Shown: positions 1 through 9,284 of the stretch, piece by piece
How positions within the stretch are numbered: the stretch's first letter is position 1
How the letters are laid out: the number at the start of each line of letters is the position of its first letter
Assembly: GCF_019457595.1 (NCBI RefSeq)
Contig: NZ_CP080419.1
Span: 806,001 to 870,000 of the forward strand
Length of the DNA: 64,000 nucleotides
Origin: Shewanella psychrotolerans
GTDB taxonomy: Bacteria; Pseudomonadota; Gammaproteobacteria; Enterobacterales; Shewanellaceae
Reading direction: 5' to 3'
Made by a program: the position numbers and the translations under genes
Notes under the pieces: model-generated
The model's database searches: none
Told to the model about the DNA's origin: nothing
What the model saw: the letters and a program-made list of their open reading frames with translations, nothing else

Positions 1-2
1 TT

Positions 3-455
3 TGTGGTTATCTTCAGCTCGGCGATGATGAACGTAAAGTGATATCGAGTCAGTTTAAGGATATCTGTAATGCATTGATCCCGCTGGTGGAATGGTTGGT
101 ACTAGTGCAAGAGGCCAGTGGTCAAGATGCGCCGTTATCTGAAGGCGCTGCCGTGCGTTTAAGCGAGTTACAGATGCGCATCGAAGATACGCCTGCGTTT
201 CGCGAGCAACTGGCTAAGATCAGCCATTATCGTCTGTTTGGCTCTAGCAGTAGCCAAGTGGACGCGCAGATAAAGTTGGTGTTTAAGCGTTTGGTGGAGC
301 TAGGGTATTTGCTGCGTCCTAATATCGAGAAGCAAATCTATATCGCCACTGGCAAACTGGATTATCTTTATGAAGTGATCCGCTTTATTGATGAAACCGA
401 AGGCTTAAGCTTAGAGGCGCAAGCCGAAACCGCCACTCAAAGGGATCTTATCTAA
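3..455 (+). CDS. C-terminal part of an unrecognised helical protein (cut by window start)
   Basis: The reading frame is open to the left edge, so the gene begins outside the window; an internal GTG at 39 is probably not the real start. About 150 residues are visible. They are mostly helical, and residues near FKRLVELGYLLRPNIEKQIY look like a winged-helix end (helix, short turn, beta strands), followed by an acidic tail. The stop lies 1 base before the ATG of the next gene, so the two are very likely co-translated. I do not recognise the family. A MukE/MksE-like role is a guess based only on the winged-helix look and the kleisin-like look of its partner. Confidence 0.6.
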   Translation, partial: CGYLQLGDDERKVISSQFKDICNALIPLVEWLVLVQEASGQDAPLSEGAAVRLSELQMRIEDTPAFREQLAKISHYRLFGSSSSQVDAQIKLVFKRLVELGYLLRPNIEKQIYIATGKLDYLYEVIRFIDETEGLSLEAQAETATQRDLI

Positions 456-456
456 T

Positions 457-1677
457 ATGAGTAGTAACTTACACCAAGCCGGGGTAACGCTACTTAAACA
501 GCTGGGGCGTCATGCCGAGTTGGTCATGGATGTGTACCTATCTGGCTCGGTTGCTGAAGATGGCGAGAATGCTGCGGCAGTAGAGAAGCTGCGTAAAGCC
601 GATATCTTGTGGCGCCCAGAACCTGATCAAGAGCTGCGCCTTAAGCGCTCAGTGCGTGCACTGTTGGAAGAAGCGTTAAGCGATGAGCGTAATCGTCAAA
701 TTGATGCCAATGTTGGCTCAGGGCTCGCCACGATTAAGACCTTAGCCGATCACTATAAAGAAGCCCGTCATGCGGTGGATTACAGTGCCAGTGAGGCCTA
801 TCTGGCTGATTTAAGTGAGCATGTCTATAGCTTTGCAGAAGGCATACGTTATTCGATTCGGGTACTTTGGAGCCGGATTAACAACGAGTTTGGTTATGTC
901 GGTACCATCAACGCCAAGATCCGTGAAAACGAATTAGCCCAGAGTCAGGTTTCTGAGTTGCTTAACGGCTTAGAGATGTTCCAGTTTAGTGAGCTGGGTG
1001 AAATCGCCGGTGATATCCGTGAGTTACGTAAGTTACTTATCACCACCCTACAGGAAACCTTGAGTGACTGTACTCAGGAGCTGAGTGTGGTGCAGGGCCG
1101 TTTACTTGAACTACTGGGGCGTTTTAGACAGATCCAGGGGCGTACTCGTCTGCTTAAAGGCTGGTTACTTTATACCGATCAGCATCCTGATTATCAGGTA
1201 GCCGATCACGTTGGCCATAAGCAACTGCCGACACTGTTTAATCGCGCCGATGCCATATTGGCTCCCGCCGCGGTCGATGTGAATAATACTGGCTATGAGA
1301 GCGAACTGCTGCAGATGGTGGCGCAGATCAAGGCGATCTCCCGTGTGGGTCGCGAGACGATTGTGCGTGAGCACGATGTGCCATTTGCCTTAGTCGATGC
1401 TGAAGACTTCGATATCCCTGATAATCCATTAAAACTGGCGGTCGATGAATACTTCTGCGCTGTGATTGATTCTGGGTTGCGGCAGTCGGCGCTAGAATAT
1501 CACCAACAGTTGGCATTGGCGTGGGATCAAGAGAGTTGGTTGTATCAGGTGATTTGTGGTTATGAGGGCTTACCTGAAGATCATCGCCGCTATTTTGAGC
1601 TAGAGCCAATAGGTGAACCTCATCCGGTTTATACTGGCAACTTTATTATTCGTGATGTGGAGCTTTGGTTAGCTTAA
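457..1677 (+). CDS. Helical protein of unknown function, possible kleisin-like partner
   Basis: This 406-residue soluble protein has no signal peptide or membrane segment. It has an N-terminal stretch (about 1-75) that could be a winged helix, a long central run of amphipathic helices (about 75-250) rich in Leu, Glu, Gln and Arg that is likely coiled-coil, and a more globular C-terminus (about 290-406). It is tightly coupled to the preceding gene (1-base gap). The layout recalls MukF/MksF/JetA kleisin-type subunits of bacterial condensins, which would make the upstream gene the MukE-like member. No SMC ATPase is visible in the window, so this is an inference only. There is no clear terminator after the stop. 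Confidence 0.55.
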   Translation: MSSNLHQAGVTLLKQLGRHAELVMDVYLSGSVAEDGENAAAVEKLRKADILWRPEPDQELRLKRSVRALLEEALSDERNRQIDANVGSGLATIKTLADHYKEARHAVDYSASEAYLADLSEHVYSFAEGIRYSIRVLWSRINNEFGYVGTINAKIRENELAQSQVSELLNGLEMFQFSELGEIAGDIRELRKLLITTLQETLSDCTQELSVVQGRLLELLGRFRQIQGRTRLLKGWLLYTDQHPDYQVADHVGHKQLPTLFNRADAILAPAAVDVNNTGYESELLQMVAQIKAISRVGRETIVREHDVPFALVDAEDFDIPDNPLKLAVDEYFCAVIDSGLRQSALEYHQQLALAWDQESWLYQVICGYEGLPEDHRRYFELEPIGEPHPVYTGNFIIRDVELWLA

Positions 1678-2224
1678 GCACTAAATGTTATCTTTTAGGT
1701 TAACCTTGTTGTTAAATTAATCTTATTAATGCTGCTAAATCAATTGTTTATAATATTTGGTTTGGCGGCTTTTATTTTGTGCTAAAACAGTGCGAGTACT
1801 GGTTTAACTTGCTGCAACATCAGTGGGATCAACTGCTGTTATATAGTGTGCAGGCATTTTGACTTAACACTTGATCTTTGGTGGGGTTTACTGCTGTATG
1901 TTGTGGTTTTTGCAGTTGATATCCCTGCTATTTTTGAGCGTTTTTTGGCCCTACAGTTGTTTTATATGATGTGATGTAAAAGTTTGTTTTAGTGTTTAAG
2001 GTCGCCTTTTTATTTTGTAGCTTTATTTCAGTTGCTTACGCTTGGTTTTTGCTGTTGTTTTTTTGTGATTGATTTAACTTGGTTTAATTGATATTGAAAT
2101 TGATGCCAGCATGATTCACTATCCTTGCCTACTTAGTGGGGTTCCCACCTCGAGTCTTGATCTCAAATGATGAGATATTTAGATAAAAGCGTGCAATTAG
2201 ATACGCTAAATTAAAGGCAAACAT
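1678..2224. other. AT-rich intergenic region before the symporter
   Basis: This gap of about 550 bases is T-rich on the + strand and carries no convincing gene or RNA. It must contain the promoter of the symporter, but no clear -35/-10 pair or regulator site stands out. A weak ribosome site (AAAGGC) precedes the ATG at 2225. Confidence 0.4.
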
Positions 2225-3493
2225 ATGACAAAATCACTTTCAACTCGGATCTTTATTGGCCTATTTTCAGGTCTAATTCTTGGCTCCATCATTCAGTATT
2301 TCCTGGCGGATATCTCGCTATTTTCTGGCATGACAGTCGAAGTCGCCTCTGGTGTGGGCACCATGTTTGTGAACATGATCATGATGATGGTCGTTCCGCT
2401 GGTATTCGTCAGTATTGTGTGTGGTGTGTTGGAGTTAGATGATCTTAAAAGCTTTGGACGCTTAGGTGGCAAAACTTTTGGTTTTTACATCATCAATACC
2501 TTAGTCGCTATCTTTGCGGCATTAGTGGTTGCTCTGCTATTAAAACCGGGCCTTGGGGTCGACATGTCTGGCGGCACTGGAGCAGAGATCACCGCGACCG
2601 AGTTGCCTAATTTGATGCAGCTTATTGTTAATATTGTGCCTAATAACCCCGTGTCGGCATTCACCTCTGGCAACATGCTACAAGTTATCTTTATGGCATT
2701 GTTAGTGGGTGGCGTACTCAAGTCGATGGGCAGTGCGGTACCTTTGCTGACTCAAGGTTTTCAAGAAGGCAACAAGCTGATGATGAAACTCATCGGCCTA
2801 GTGATGCAACTGGCGCCTTTCGGGGTGTTTGCTTTGATGCTTAAGCTTGGAGCGACCTTAGAAGCCAGTTTGTTTATGAGTGTTATCGAATATATGGTGG
2901 TGATTATCTCATTATTACTGCTGTGGATTTTCGTAGTATACCCGGTTGCCGTGAGTCTATTTTCGTCGGTTAGCGCGAAAGAGTTTCGTGCTAAGACGCA
3001 AGAGCAGATCCTGTTTTCACTATCGACTGCCAGCTCTAATGCGACTATCCCAGTGACCATGCGCACCTTGACCGAAAAGTTAGGTGTTAAGCGCGCAGTT
3101 GCGGGGTTTGGTGTTCCGTTAGGCGCGACGATGAACATGGGCGGCGTATCGATTTACATCACTATTGCTATCTTCTTTGTGGCGAACTCCTTTGGTGCGC
3201 CTATTGCGATGGAGCAGTTGCCATCGTTGCTATTTAGTATCTTCCTACTGTCAGTTGGAGCTGGTGGTGTGCCAGGTGGTGGAATGGTAATGATAGGTGT
3301 GCTTATTCATCAGATGGGGTTACCTATTGAAGCCTTCGTGATTGTGGCAGCCCTAGATCGATTGATAGATATGGTATTGACCTCGTGTAACGTGGTGGGT
3401 GATGCGGCGGTGTTGACCATTGTCGATGCCACAGAAAAAGAGCATGAGTCTGAAGAAGCTGAAGCTAGACTGGCACAAACGAATCAAGCCTAA
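2225..3493 (+). CDS. Dicarboxylate/amino acid:cation symporter (DAACS family)
   Basis: This 422-residue inner-membrane protein belongs to the SDF/DAACS (GltP/DctA/GltT) family, which couples uptake of C4-dicarboxylates or acidic amino acids to Na+ or H+. Family marks are visible: the serine-rich hairpin 1 (STASSNATIPVTMR), the TM7 unwound segment (GATMNMGG, in place of the common NMDGT), hairpin 2 (GAGGVPGGGMVM) and the TM8 motif DRLIDMVLTSCNVVGD. In TM8 an Asp sits near the binding site while the usual substrate-binding Arg position appears non-canonical, so the substrate cannot be assigned. It lies near a sensor pair and fumarate reductase, which makes a dicarboxylate substrate attractive but unproven. 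A hairpin terminator follows. Confidence 0.9.
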   Translation: MTKSLSTRIFIGLFSGLILGSIIQYFLADISLFSGMTVEVASGVGTMFVNMIMMMVVPLVFVSIVCGVLELDDLKSFGRLGGKTFGFYIINTLVAIFAALVVALLLKPGLGVDMSGGTGAEITATELPNLMQLIVNIVPNNPVSAFTSGNMLQVIFMALLVGGVLKSMGSAVPLLTQGFQEGNKLMMKLIGLVMQLAPFGVFALMLKLGATLEASLFMSVIEYMVVIISLLLLWIFVVYPVAVSLFSSVSAKEFRAKTQEQILFSLSTASSNATIPVTMRTLTEKLGVKRAVAGFGVPLGATMNMGGVSIYITIAIFFVANSFGAPIAMEQLPSLLFSIFLLSVGAGGVPGGGMVMIGVLIHQMGLPIEAFVIVAALDRLIDMVLTSCNVVGDAAVLTIVDATEKEHESEEAEARLAQTNQA

Positions 3494-3508
3494 ATCTGGT
3501 TTTGACCT

Positions 3509-3537
3509 AAAAAGCTCGCCTTTAAAGCGAGCTTTTT
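3509..3537. terminator. Bidirectional rho-independent terminator
   Basis: The 11-bp stem AAAAAGCTCGC pairs with GCGAGCTTTTT around a 7-base loop. It lies between the convergent symporter and response-regulator genes and has A and T tracts suited to both strands. Confidence 0.85.
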
Positions 3538-3562
3538 AGTTTTTGCATGTTCAATGTTATCG

Positions 3563-4942
3563 CTAGTGTCCTTTTAATCTTCTACTTAGCGCGCTTTGAC
3601 TGATCCCCAATATCTGCGCCGCAGCGGTTTGATTATTGGCGGTTCGACTCATGGCTTCATCCATTAGGGCCTGATTCATCTGCGCTAAGGTGGGTAACAC
3701 CTTGGGGAAGATAATCTGATCTTGGGGGATTTCGTGCAATGATTTGTGCTCATTAATCGCCTCGATAAACGGAGAGGTGTTAAGTGCAATACCATCGCTG
3801 CGGCTGACCGCGTCAAACACCATTCCTTTTAACTCGTGTAGGTTGCCTGGAAAATCATAATTGGCGAGTCTCGGTGCTAAGTCTGACGGTTGGATCGGCG
3901 CCGGTAAATTCATTTCGGCTGCGGCAAGCGCAATAAAATGATTGATTAGCATAGAGATATCCAGCTGACGCTCCGCTAGTGGTGGTAATTTTATTTTGTG
4001 GGCGCGCAAACGATAAAGCAGATCGCTGCGAAACTGACCCGCTTGATGGAGTTTAAGTAAGTCGTCTTGTGTCGATACCACAAATTTACATTTTACTGGG
4101 TAGGCGGTATCGCTACCTAATGGGTAATATTGTTTGGTTTCTAATAGCGCTAATAGTTTTACTTGGGCGTTAAGCGGTAGCGCGCCAATTTCATTTAGAT
4201 AGAGGACACCGCTGCCCACTTGATGGAGTAATCCAGCAACGGCTTCTAATTCACCATTGCTGTGATGATAGAGTTGGCCACACATTTTCTGTTCGAATGA
4301 TTCGCTATTAATGCCCGCTAAGTTGATGCTAATAAAGGGCTCGTTTGGGCTATATAGGCTATGGCAAGACTTGGCAAACTCGCTTTTACCTGTACCGCTG
4401 GCACCATAAATGAGTAATGGCTCAGGGCTACATGAGACGGCTTCGAGATAGCGAAATTGATCTAATATCTGTGGTTCGCAGGTCAATATATTATTAAAGG
4501 CTTGGGGGTTATCTAAGCTGCGACTTAAAAATTTCTCTTTGATGTAGAGGTAGTTTCTTTCAAGCCCGACGACTTCGAGTGCTCGGCGCACCGTGTGGGC
4601 GAGATCGTCCACATTGTCTGTTTTAATGAAGTAATCATAGGCGCCTTTTTTAATGCAGCGCACTGCTGTATCGACCTCATTCACGCCTGTCACAATAATC
4701 ACCCGAGTGTTGGGAAACTCAGTACGGATCATGGCTAGCAACTCTTCACCAGAGTGAAACGGCATCGTCAAATCGAGCAGCACTAGAGCATAGTCGCCCA
4801 CTTGAAGTCGGTTCTTCACTTGGCGACTATCGACGCAGCTGTCGATATCGGCCTCGGGAACCAGACGACTTAGCGTTACCGCAAGTGTTCGGAGCCAAGA
4901 GGCTTCATCGTCGACTAAAAGAATATTTCTGGCCAGTTTCAT
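3563..4942 (-). CDS. Response regulator, receiver plus AAA+ sigma-54-activator-like domain, degenerate
   Basis: This 459-residue protein has a receiver domain (1-125, phospho-acceptor D57 in LLDLTMP), a sigma-54 activator-type AAA+ domain (about 145-385) and a Fis-type helix-turn-helix at the C-terminus (NNQTAAAQILGISQSALSRR). Walker A is intact (GASGTGKS, 180-187). Two key features are not. The GAFTGA loop that contacts sigma-54 is missing: the aligned region near 216-230 reads FEQKMCGQLYHHSNGE. The Walker B aspartate is Asn (YLNE, N250). It may therefore act without sigma-54, like other GAFTGA-less members of the NtrC/TyrR superfamily. Its start follows the kinase stop by 4 bases, so the two form an operon with the kinase first. 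Confidence 0.9.
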   Translation of the reverse strand: MKLARNILLVDDEASWLRTLAVTLSRLVPEADIDSCVDSRQVKNRLQVGDYALVLLDLTMPFHSGEELLAMIRTEFPNTRVIIVTGVNEVDTAVRCIKKGAYDYFIKTDNVDDLAHTVRRALEVVGLERNYLYIKEKFLSRSLDNPQAFNNILTCEPQILDQFRYLEAVSCSPEPLLIYGASGTGKSEFAKSCHSLYSPNEPFISINLAGINSESFEQKMCGQLYHHSNGELEAVAGLLHQVGSGVLYLNEIGALPLNAQVKLLALLETKQYYPLGSDTAYPVKCKFVVSTQDDLLKLHQAGQFRSDLLYRLRAHKIKLPPLAERQLDISMLINHFIALAAAEMNLPAPIQPSDLAPRLANYDFPGNLHELKGMVFDAVSRSDGIALNTSPFIEAINEHKSLHEIPQDQIIFPKVLPTLAQMNQALMDEAMSRTANNQTAAAQILGISQSALSRRLKGH

Positions 4943-4946
4943 CTTG

Positions 4947-6917
4947 TTAATCCTGTTGTTCCAATGCGAAGGTCAGGCGGATCTGTGTGCCTTTACCCAG
5001 ACTCGATTGCACCTGCATTTCTCCGCGGTGCTCTTTGATTATTCGGCTACATACCGATAACCCTAATCCACTACCTCCTAGGTTGCGTCTCGTGGTGAAA
5101 AAGGGTTCAGTTATACGCTTTAATGTGGCGCTATCCATGCCGCAGCCGTTGTCAGTGATACTCAATATGGCTTTATCATCTTCAACATGAGTTTCTATCA
5201 CTATGGCCCCAGATTGTTCAGAGCAAGCATGGCAAGCATTTTGGATAAGATTAATCAGTACTTGATGTAGCTGCTGAGCATCGCCCTTAATGTGCGGGCT
5301 TGGTTCACACTGCATGGTGGTTACTTGGTGATATTTAGTTTGATTTGCTGTCAGGCGCAGCGCGACTTGGACCACATCATTGAGACACACTTGGGTATAT
5401 TCGTCGGCAACATGAGGCATGGCGTAACGTTTTAGATCGTTAACGATCCGGCTGATACGCTTTGCACCCTCTTCGATAGTGTTGCAGCTATGAGATAGCT
5501 CCTCCATGGCCACTTGGGGTTGTAGTCCAGCAACCTGCCAAAAGGGGTTTTGCTTCTGATAATGTACCGTGGCAGGCGTTAAGTCTTTTATTGCGGCACT
5601 AAATAGCGATACCGCATGCACGATTAATCCCGTTGGATTATTTATTTCGTGGGCAATACCTGCCGATAATTCACCAAGCGAGGCAAGGCGACTCGCTTCT
5701 TCATTGGCTTGTCGTAGGCGATGTTGCTCTGTGGACTCTTCAAGCAGAATAACGACCTGATCTTCGGCAATAGGGTGTATCTGTAGTTGCCAATACTGTT
5801 GTTGGTACTGCATGTCGGCAATGAAGGAGCTCTGGCTTGATAGTACATCAAGTACCGCTGTCTTTAGGACGAAAGAGCGATTGTCGATATAGAAAAATTC
5901 GTCGGAAACCAGCAAGTGGATATTGTTGTCATTACTCCATAAGCGTTGTAACTCTTGGTTGACTATGGTGACTCCATGGGGGATCCCATCAAGCACAGAT
6001 TGGAATTGTTTCGACAGCTCGGATATTTCAGCTTCTATTCGGTTGCGTTGAATTAGCTCGGCGTCGAGCGCCTTAGTATGGCGACGTAAGCTAGCACTAA
6101 TAAATCCGGTATAGATCATCCCGATGGCAGAGATGACAGCCACTAAAATGGCTAAGGAAAACATCCGCTTTTCGGTAGAGGTTAAGTCAACTTTTTCTCG
6201 CCCAGTACCAAACCATTTATTGACGAGTTTGTCATATTCGCCAGACAGTTTGAGTTGTCTAAGTGCGTCATTTATCTGATTCATTAGCGCGTTTTTTTCG
6301 CCGTTGCAAACAAAGTTAAACGCACCATAGATGAGCGCATTGCTTGAGCTACGTACCGATGGGTAGAGGGGGAGTAAACGCCTTGCGACGAAGTTTTCAG
6401 CAATAACGACATCAATTTTGCCGTCAATCATCTGCTGAAATCCTGTCTCATAGAGATCGACATCCACTCGTTCAAAGTTTTGTGGATAGCCAGATAGGTA
6501 TACATCTACAAATGCACTTTTTTTGATAGCAACACGCTTACCAACCAGATCGGCCCAGTTGTTTATTAGTGCTTTGCCCTGCAGCGTATACGCTTTTGCA
6601 TGGGTGGCATAGATGGGATCGGATTGATTTAACTTACGATCTAAATTTACAGGGCTCACCACAGCGATAACATCGATATCGCTATTAGGATTATGCACAT
6701 CTTCTAGTAACTGCTGGAAGCTCTTGCGGCGCACTATGATGCGCTTGTCTATTAGCTGGCCGATTCGATTTATCAATTCGATGTTAAACCCTTGATCGAC
6801 TCCGTTATTACGCCACTCTAATGGCGCTGTTTTTGAGTGAACGCCAAAGACAATGCTTTCCTGGGCTAGCAGGGAAGAGGGGATGATACTGAACAGGATA
6901 ATTAGGAGATATTTCAT
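4947..6917 (-). CDS. Sensor histidine kinase with periplasmic SBP_bac_3 domain
   Basis: This 656-residue membrane kinase starts with a signal peptide (1-18), followed by a periplasmic solute-binding domain of the SBP_bac_3 type (about 22-238) that should bind a small ligand directly, a transmembrane helix (about 252-275), a PAS-like linker (about 300-395), a HisKA domain with phospho-His H423 (GELSAGIAHEINNP), and a HATPase domain (NLIQNACHA, DNGCGMD, GGSGLGLSV). Together with the downstream regulator it makes a complete two-component system. Position between a dicarboxylate symporter and divergent fumarate reductase suggests a C4-dicarboxylate or related ligand, by inference only. The SBP_bac_3 fold more often binds amino acids, which is the main alternative. 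Confidence 0.92.
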   Translation of the reverse strand: MKYLLIILFSIIPSSLLAQESIVFGVHSKTAPLEWRNNGVDQGFNIELINRIGQLIDKRIIVRRKSFQQLLEDVHNPNSDIDVIAVVSPVNLDRKLNQSDPIYATHAKAYTLQGKALINNWADLVGKRVAIKKSAFVDVYLSGYPQNFERVDVDLYETGFQQMIDGKIDVVIAENFVARRLLPLYPSVRSSSNALIYGAFNFVCNGEKNALMNQINDALRQLKLSGEYDKLVNKWFGTGREKVDLTSTEKRMFSLAILVAVISAIGMIYTGFISASLRRHTKALDAELIQRNRIEAEISELSKQFQSVLDGIPHGVTIVNQELQRLWSNDNNIHLLVSDEFFYIDNRSFVLKTAVLDVLSSQSSFIADMQYQQQYWQLQIHPIAEDQVVILLEESTEQHRLRQANEEASRLASLGELSAGIAHEINNPTGLIVHAVSLFSAAIKDLTPATVHYQKQNPFWQVAGLQPQVAMEELSHSCNTIEEGAKRISRIVNDLKRYAMPHVADEYTQVCLNDVVQVALRLTANQTKYHQVTTMQCEPSPHIKGDAQQLHQVLINLIQNACHACSEQSGAIVIETHVEDDKAILSITDNGCGMDSATLKRITEPFFTTRRNLGGSGLGLSVCSRIIKEHRGEMQVQSSLGKGTQIRLTFALEQQD

Positions 6918-7314
6918 AGCGTAATTTTACCTCCAACCTGTCATTGAAACTGTGCTGTATTGCGCGAATTAGCAAATCGTTATATACATTTTACGTTAAT
7001 GTAGAGTCAATGTGATCTATCTCTACATGGGCTATGCAAAATTGCATATACCTCTTTGTGGCTATGCATCTTTGCATAGGCAGTTTTACTGCTTGTGATT
7101 GAGGTGTCATTTATCACTCTACTTCTGGTTATTTTATTGCTGGTCCTAAGGCGATGGGTAAAGATTAAATCGAGCGAAAGTAATAGTCGTTCAAATCAAG
7201 ATAAGTTTTGACGCTACTTTCGAAAGTGAATACCACTTCAACCTTAATAAAATAATGAGAGTGCTTCTATAGTTAGCAGGCTAATCGTCGTTAAATGTAG
7301 AAGGGGGAGCAAAA
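6918..7314. other. Divergent regulatory region between sensor kinase and fccA
   Basis: This gap of about 400 bases separates the divergent kinase and fccA genes. It holds two matching palindromes at 7033-7078, described separately. A further palindrome, CTTTCGAAAG, lies near 7217. No TGGCAC-N5-TTGC sigma-54 promoter was seen on the fccA side, and no strong sigma-70 promoter could be fixed by eye. A good ribosome site (AAGGGGGAG) precedes fccA. Confidence 0.6.
7033..7078. promoter_or_regulatory. Paired palindromic operator-like sites, TATGCA-N4-TGCATA
   Basis: Two 16-bp inverted repeats, TATGCAAAATTGCATA (7033-7048) and TATGCATCTTTGCATA (7063-7078), share perfect 6-bp arms and a 4-bp spacer. 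Each is preceded by GGC. Their centres are exactly 30 bp apart, close to three helical turns, so two dimers would sit on the same DNA face. This is what cooperative activator or repressor sites look like. The adjacent response regulator with its Fis-type HTH is the natural candidate to bind them. Confidence 0.7.
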
Positions 7315-9111
7315 ATGAAAAAGATGAAACTTGCAGTCTGTCTTGCCACATTAATGGGCACAGCCGGTCTAGTGGGCAATGCTATAGCGGCTGATAATTT
7401 AGCCGAATTCCACGTGCAAAACCAAGAATGTGATAGCTGCCATACACCAGACGGTGAACTATCAAATGACAGTTTAACTTATGAAAATGCACAATGTGTT
7501 TCTTGTCACGGTACTCTAGCTGAGGTGGCTGAAAGCACTAAACATGAACATTACAATGCTCATGACTCTCATTTCCCTGGCGATGTAGCATGTACCTCAT
7601 GTCACAGCGCTCATGAAAAATCTATGGTTTACTGTGACTCTTGCCATAGCTTCGATTTTAACATGCCATATGCTAAGAAGTGGGAGCGTAACGAGCCTAC
7701 TATTGCTGAATTGGCAAAAGACAAATCAGAACGTCAAGCAGCTCTTGCTAGCGCACCGCATGATACCGTTGACGTAGTGGTTGTAGGTTCTGGCGGCGCA
7801 GGTTTCTCTGCTGCAGTTTCTGCTCATGATAATGGCGCTAAAGTTATTCTTATCGAGAAAGAACCCGTTATTGGTGGTAACGCTAAGTTAGCCGCTGGTG
7901 GTATGAACGCGGCTTGGACCGATCAACAAAAAGCCAAAGATATTACCGATAGCCCAGAGTTAATGTATAAGGACACCATGAAAGGTGGCCGTAACATTAA
8001 CGATCCAGCATTAGTTGAAATTTTAAGCTCACACTCTAAAGGTTCTGTCGATTGGATGACCGCGATGGGCGCCGATCTGAACGATGTGGGCCGTATGGGT
8101 GGCGCATCAGTTAACCGTTCACACCGTCCAACGGGTGGTGCTGGTGTTGGGGCTCACGTGGTTCAAGTGCTTTATGATAATGCGGTTAAACGTAACATCG
8201 ATTTACGCATGAACACCCGCGGTATCGAAATACTTAAAGACGATAGCGGTAAAGTTAAAGGTATCCTCGTTAAGGGTATGTATAAGGGATACTACTGGGT
8301 TAAAGCGGATGCGGTTATTCTTGCTACTGGTGGTTTCGCTAAGAACAATGAACGCGTCGCTAAGTTTGATCCTAAGCTAAAAGGCTTTATCTCTACTAAC
8401 CAACCTGGTGCGGTAGGTGATGGTATCGATGTGGCTGAAAATGCTGGCGCAGCGATGAAAGATATCGAATATATCCAAGCTCACCCAACTTTATCTGTTA
8501 AAGGTGGTGTAATGGTGACCGAAGCCGTTCGTGGTAACGGTGCAATTTTGGTTAACCGTGAAGGTAAGCGTTTCGTTAACGAAATCACTACTCGTGATAA
8601 AGCGTCTGCGGCTATTCTTAATCAAACGGGTAAATCAGCCTTCTTGATTTTCGATGATTCAGTACGTAAATCATTGAAGAAAATTGATAAGTACATTGGT
8701 TTAGGTGTCGCGCCAACAGCGGATAGCTTAGTTAAACTCGGTGATATGCCTGGTGTTGGAATTGACGGCAAAGCCTTGACTGAAACGGTTGCACGTTACA
8801 ATAGTTTTGTGACTAGCGGTAAAGATGCTGATTTTGAGCGTCCAAACCTGCCTCGTGCACTTAACGAAGGTAATTACTACGCTATCGAAGTGACTCCTGG
8901 TGTTCATCACACTATGGGGGGCGTGATGATCGATACTAAAGCGGAAGTGATGAATGCTAAGAAACAGGTTATTCCTGGCCTATATGGCGCTGGTGAAGTC
9001 ACTGGTGGTGTTCATGGTGCTAACCGCTTAGGGGGTAACGCTATCTCTGACATCATCACTTTCGGTCGTCTAGCGGGTGAAGAAGCGGCGAAATACGCTA
9101 AGAAGAACTAA
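7315..9111 (+). CDS. fccA: Flavocytochrome c, periplasmic tetraheme fumarate reductase
   Basis: This 598-residue protein reduces fumarate to succinate in the periplasm during anaerobic respiration, taking electrons from the quinol pool through CymA-type donors. A signal peptide ends at about residue 25 (GNAIA). Four CxxCH heme sites follow: C39-H43, C61-H65, C93-H97 and C107-H111. The flavin domain starts with [14 protein letters not shown]. Active-site segments known from Shewanella Fcc3 are present: [14 protein letters not shown] with the proton-transfer Arg, [10 protein letters not shown] and [13 protein letters not shown]. The length and sequence match Fcc3 closely, so fumarate rather than urocanate is the expected substrate. 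The gene stands alone, with its own terminator downstream. Confidence 0.97.
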   Translation: MKKMKLAVCLATLMGTAGLVGNAIAADNLAEFHVQNQECDSCHTPDGELSNDSLTYENAQCVSCHGTLAEVAESTKHEHYNAHDSHFPGDVACTSCHSAHEKSMVYCDSCHSFDFNMPYAKKWERNEPTIAELAKDKSERQAALASAPHDTVDVVVVGSGGAGFSAAVSAHDNGAKVILIEKEPVIGGNAKLAAGGMNAAWTDQQKAKDITDSPELMYKDTMKGGRNINDPALVEILSSHSKGSVDWMTAMGADLNDVGRMGGASVNRSHRPTGGAGVGAHVVQVLYDNAVKRNIDLRMNTRGIEILKDDSGKVKGILVKGMYKGYYWVKADAVILATGGFAKNNERVAKFDPKLKGFISTNQPGAVGDGIDVAENAGAAMKDIEYIQAHPTLSVKGGVMVTEAVRGNGAILVNREGKRFVNEITTRDKASAAILNQTGKSAFLIFDDSVRKSLKKIDKYIGLGVAPTADSLVKLGDMPGVGIDGKALTETVARYNSFVTSGKDADFERPNLPRALNEGNYYAIEVTPGVHHTMGGVMIDTKAEVMNAKKQVIPGLYGAGEVTGGVHGANRLGGNAISDIITFGRLAGEEAAKYAKKN

Positions 9112-9212
9112 ATCTTCTTATCAATCTAACTTATAGATTATTAACATAATTTATTAATATAGGTTGTTGGCATAGTTTAGTAAGACTCAAAGGTGGCTAG
9201 GAAGCCGCCGCT

Positions 9213-9245
9213 AAAAAAGCCACAGTATTGCACTGTGGCTTTTTT
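9213..9245 (+). terminator. Rho-independent terminator after fccA
   Basis: The stem AAAAAAGCCACAG pairs with CTGTGGCTTTTTT around a 7-base loop, with a T run on the + strand, about 100 bases after the fccA stop. Confidence 0.85.
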
Positions 9246-9284
9246 GCATTTTACTGGCGAGGTGGTTGTTTCTGTAGGGGTTGC

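Noticed and set aside
1165..1609. Two open frames on the minus strand inside the 406-residue gene
   Set aside because: They overlap each other and the coupled gene, and show no family pattern or signal.
7080..7314. A sigma-54 promoter before fccA
   Set aside because: No TGGCAC-N5-TTGC-type element was found, and the nearby regulator lacks GAFTGA.
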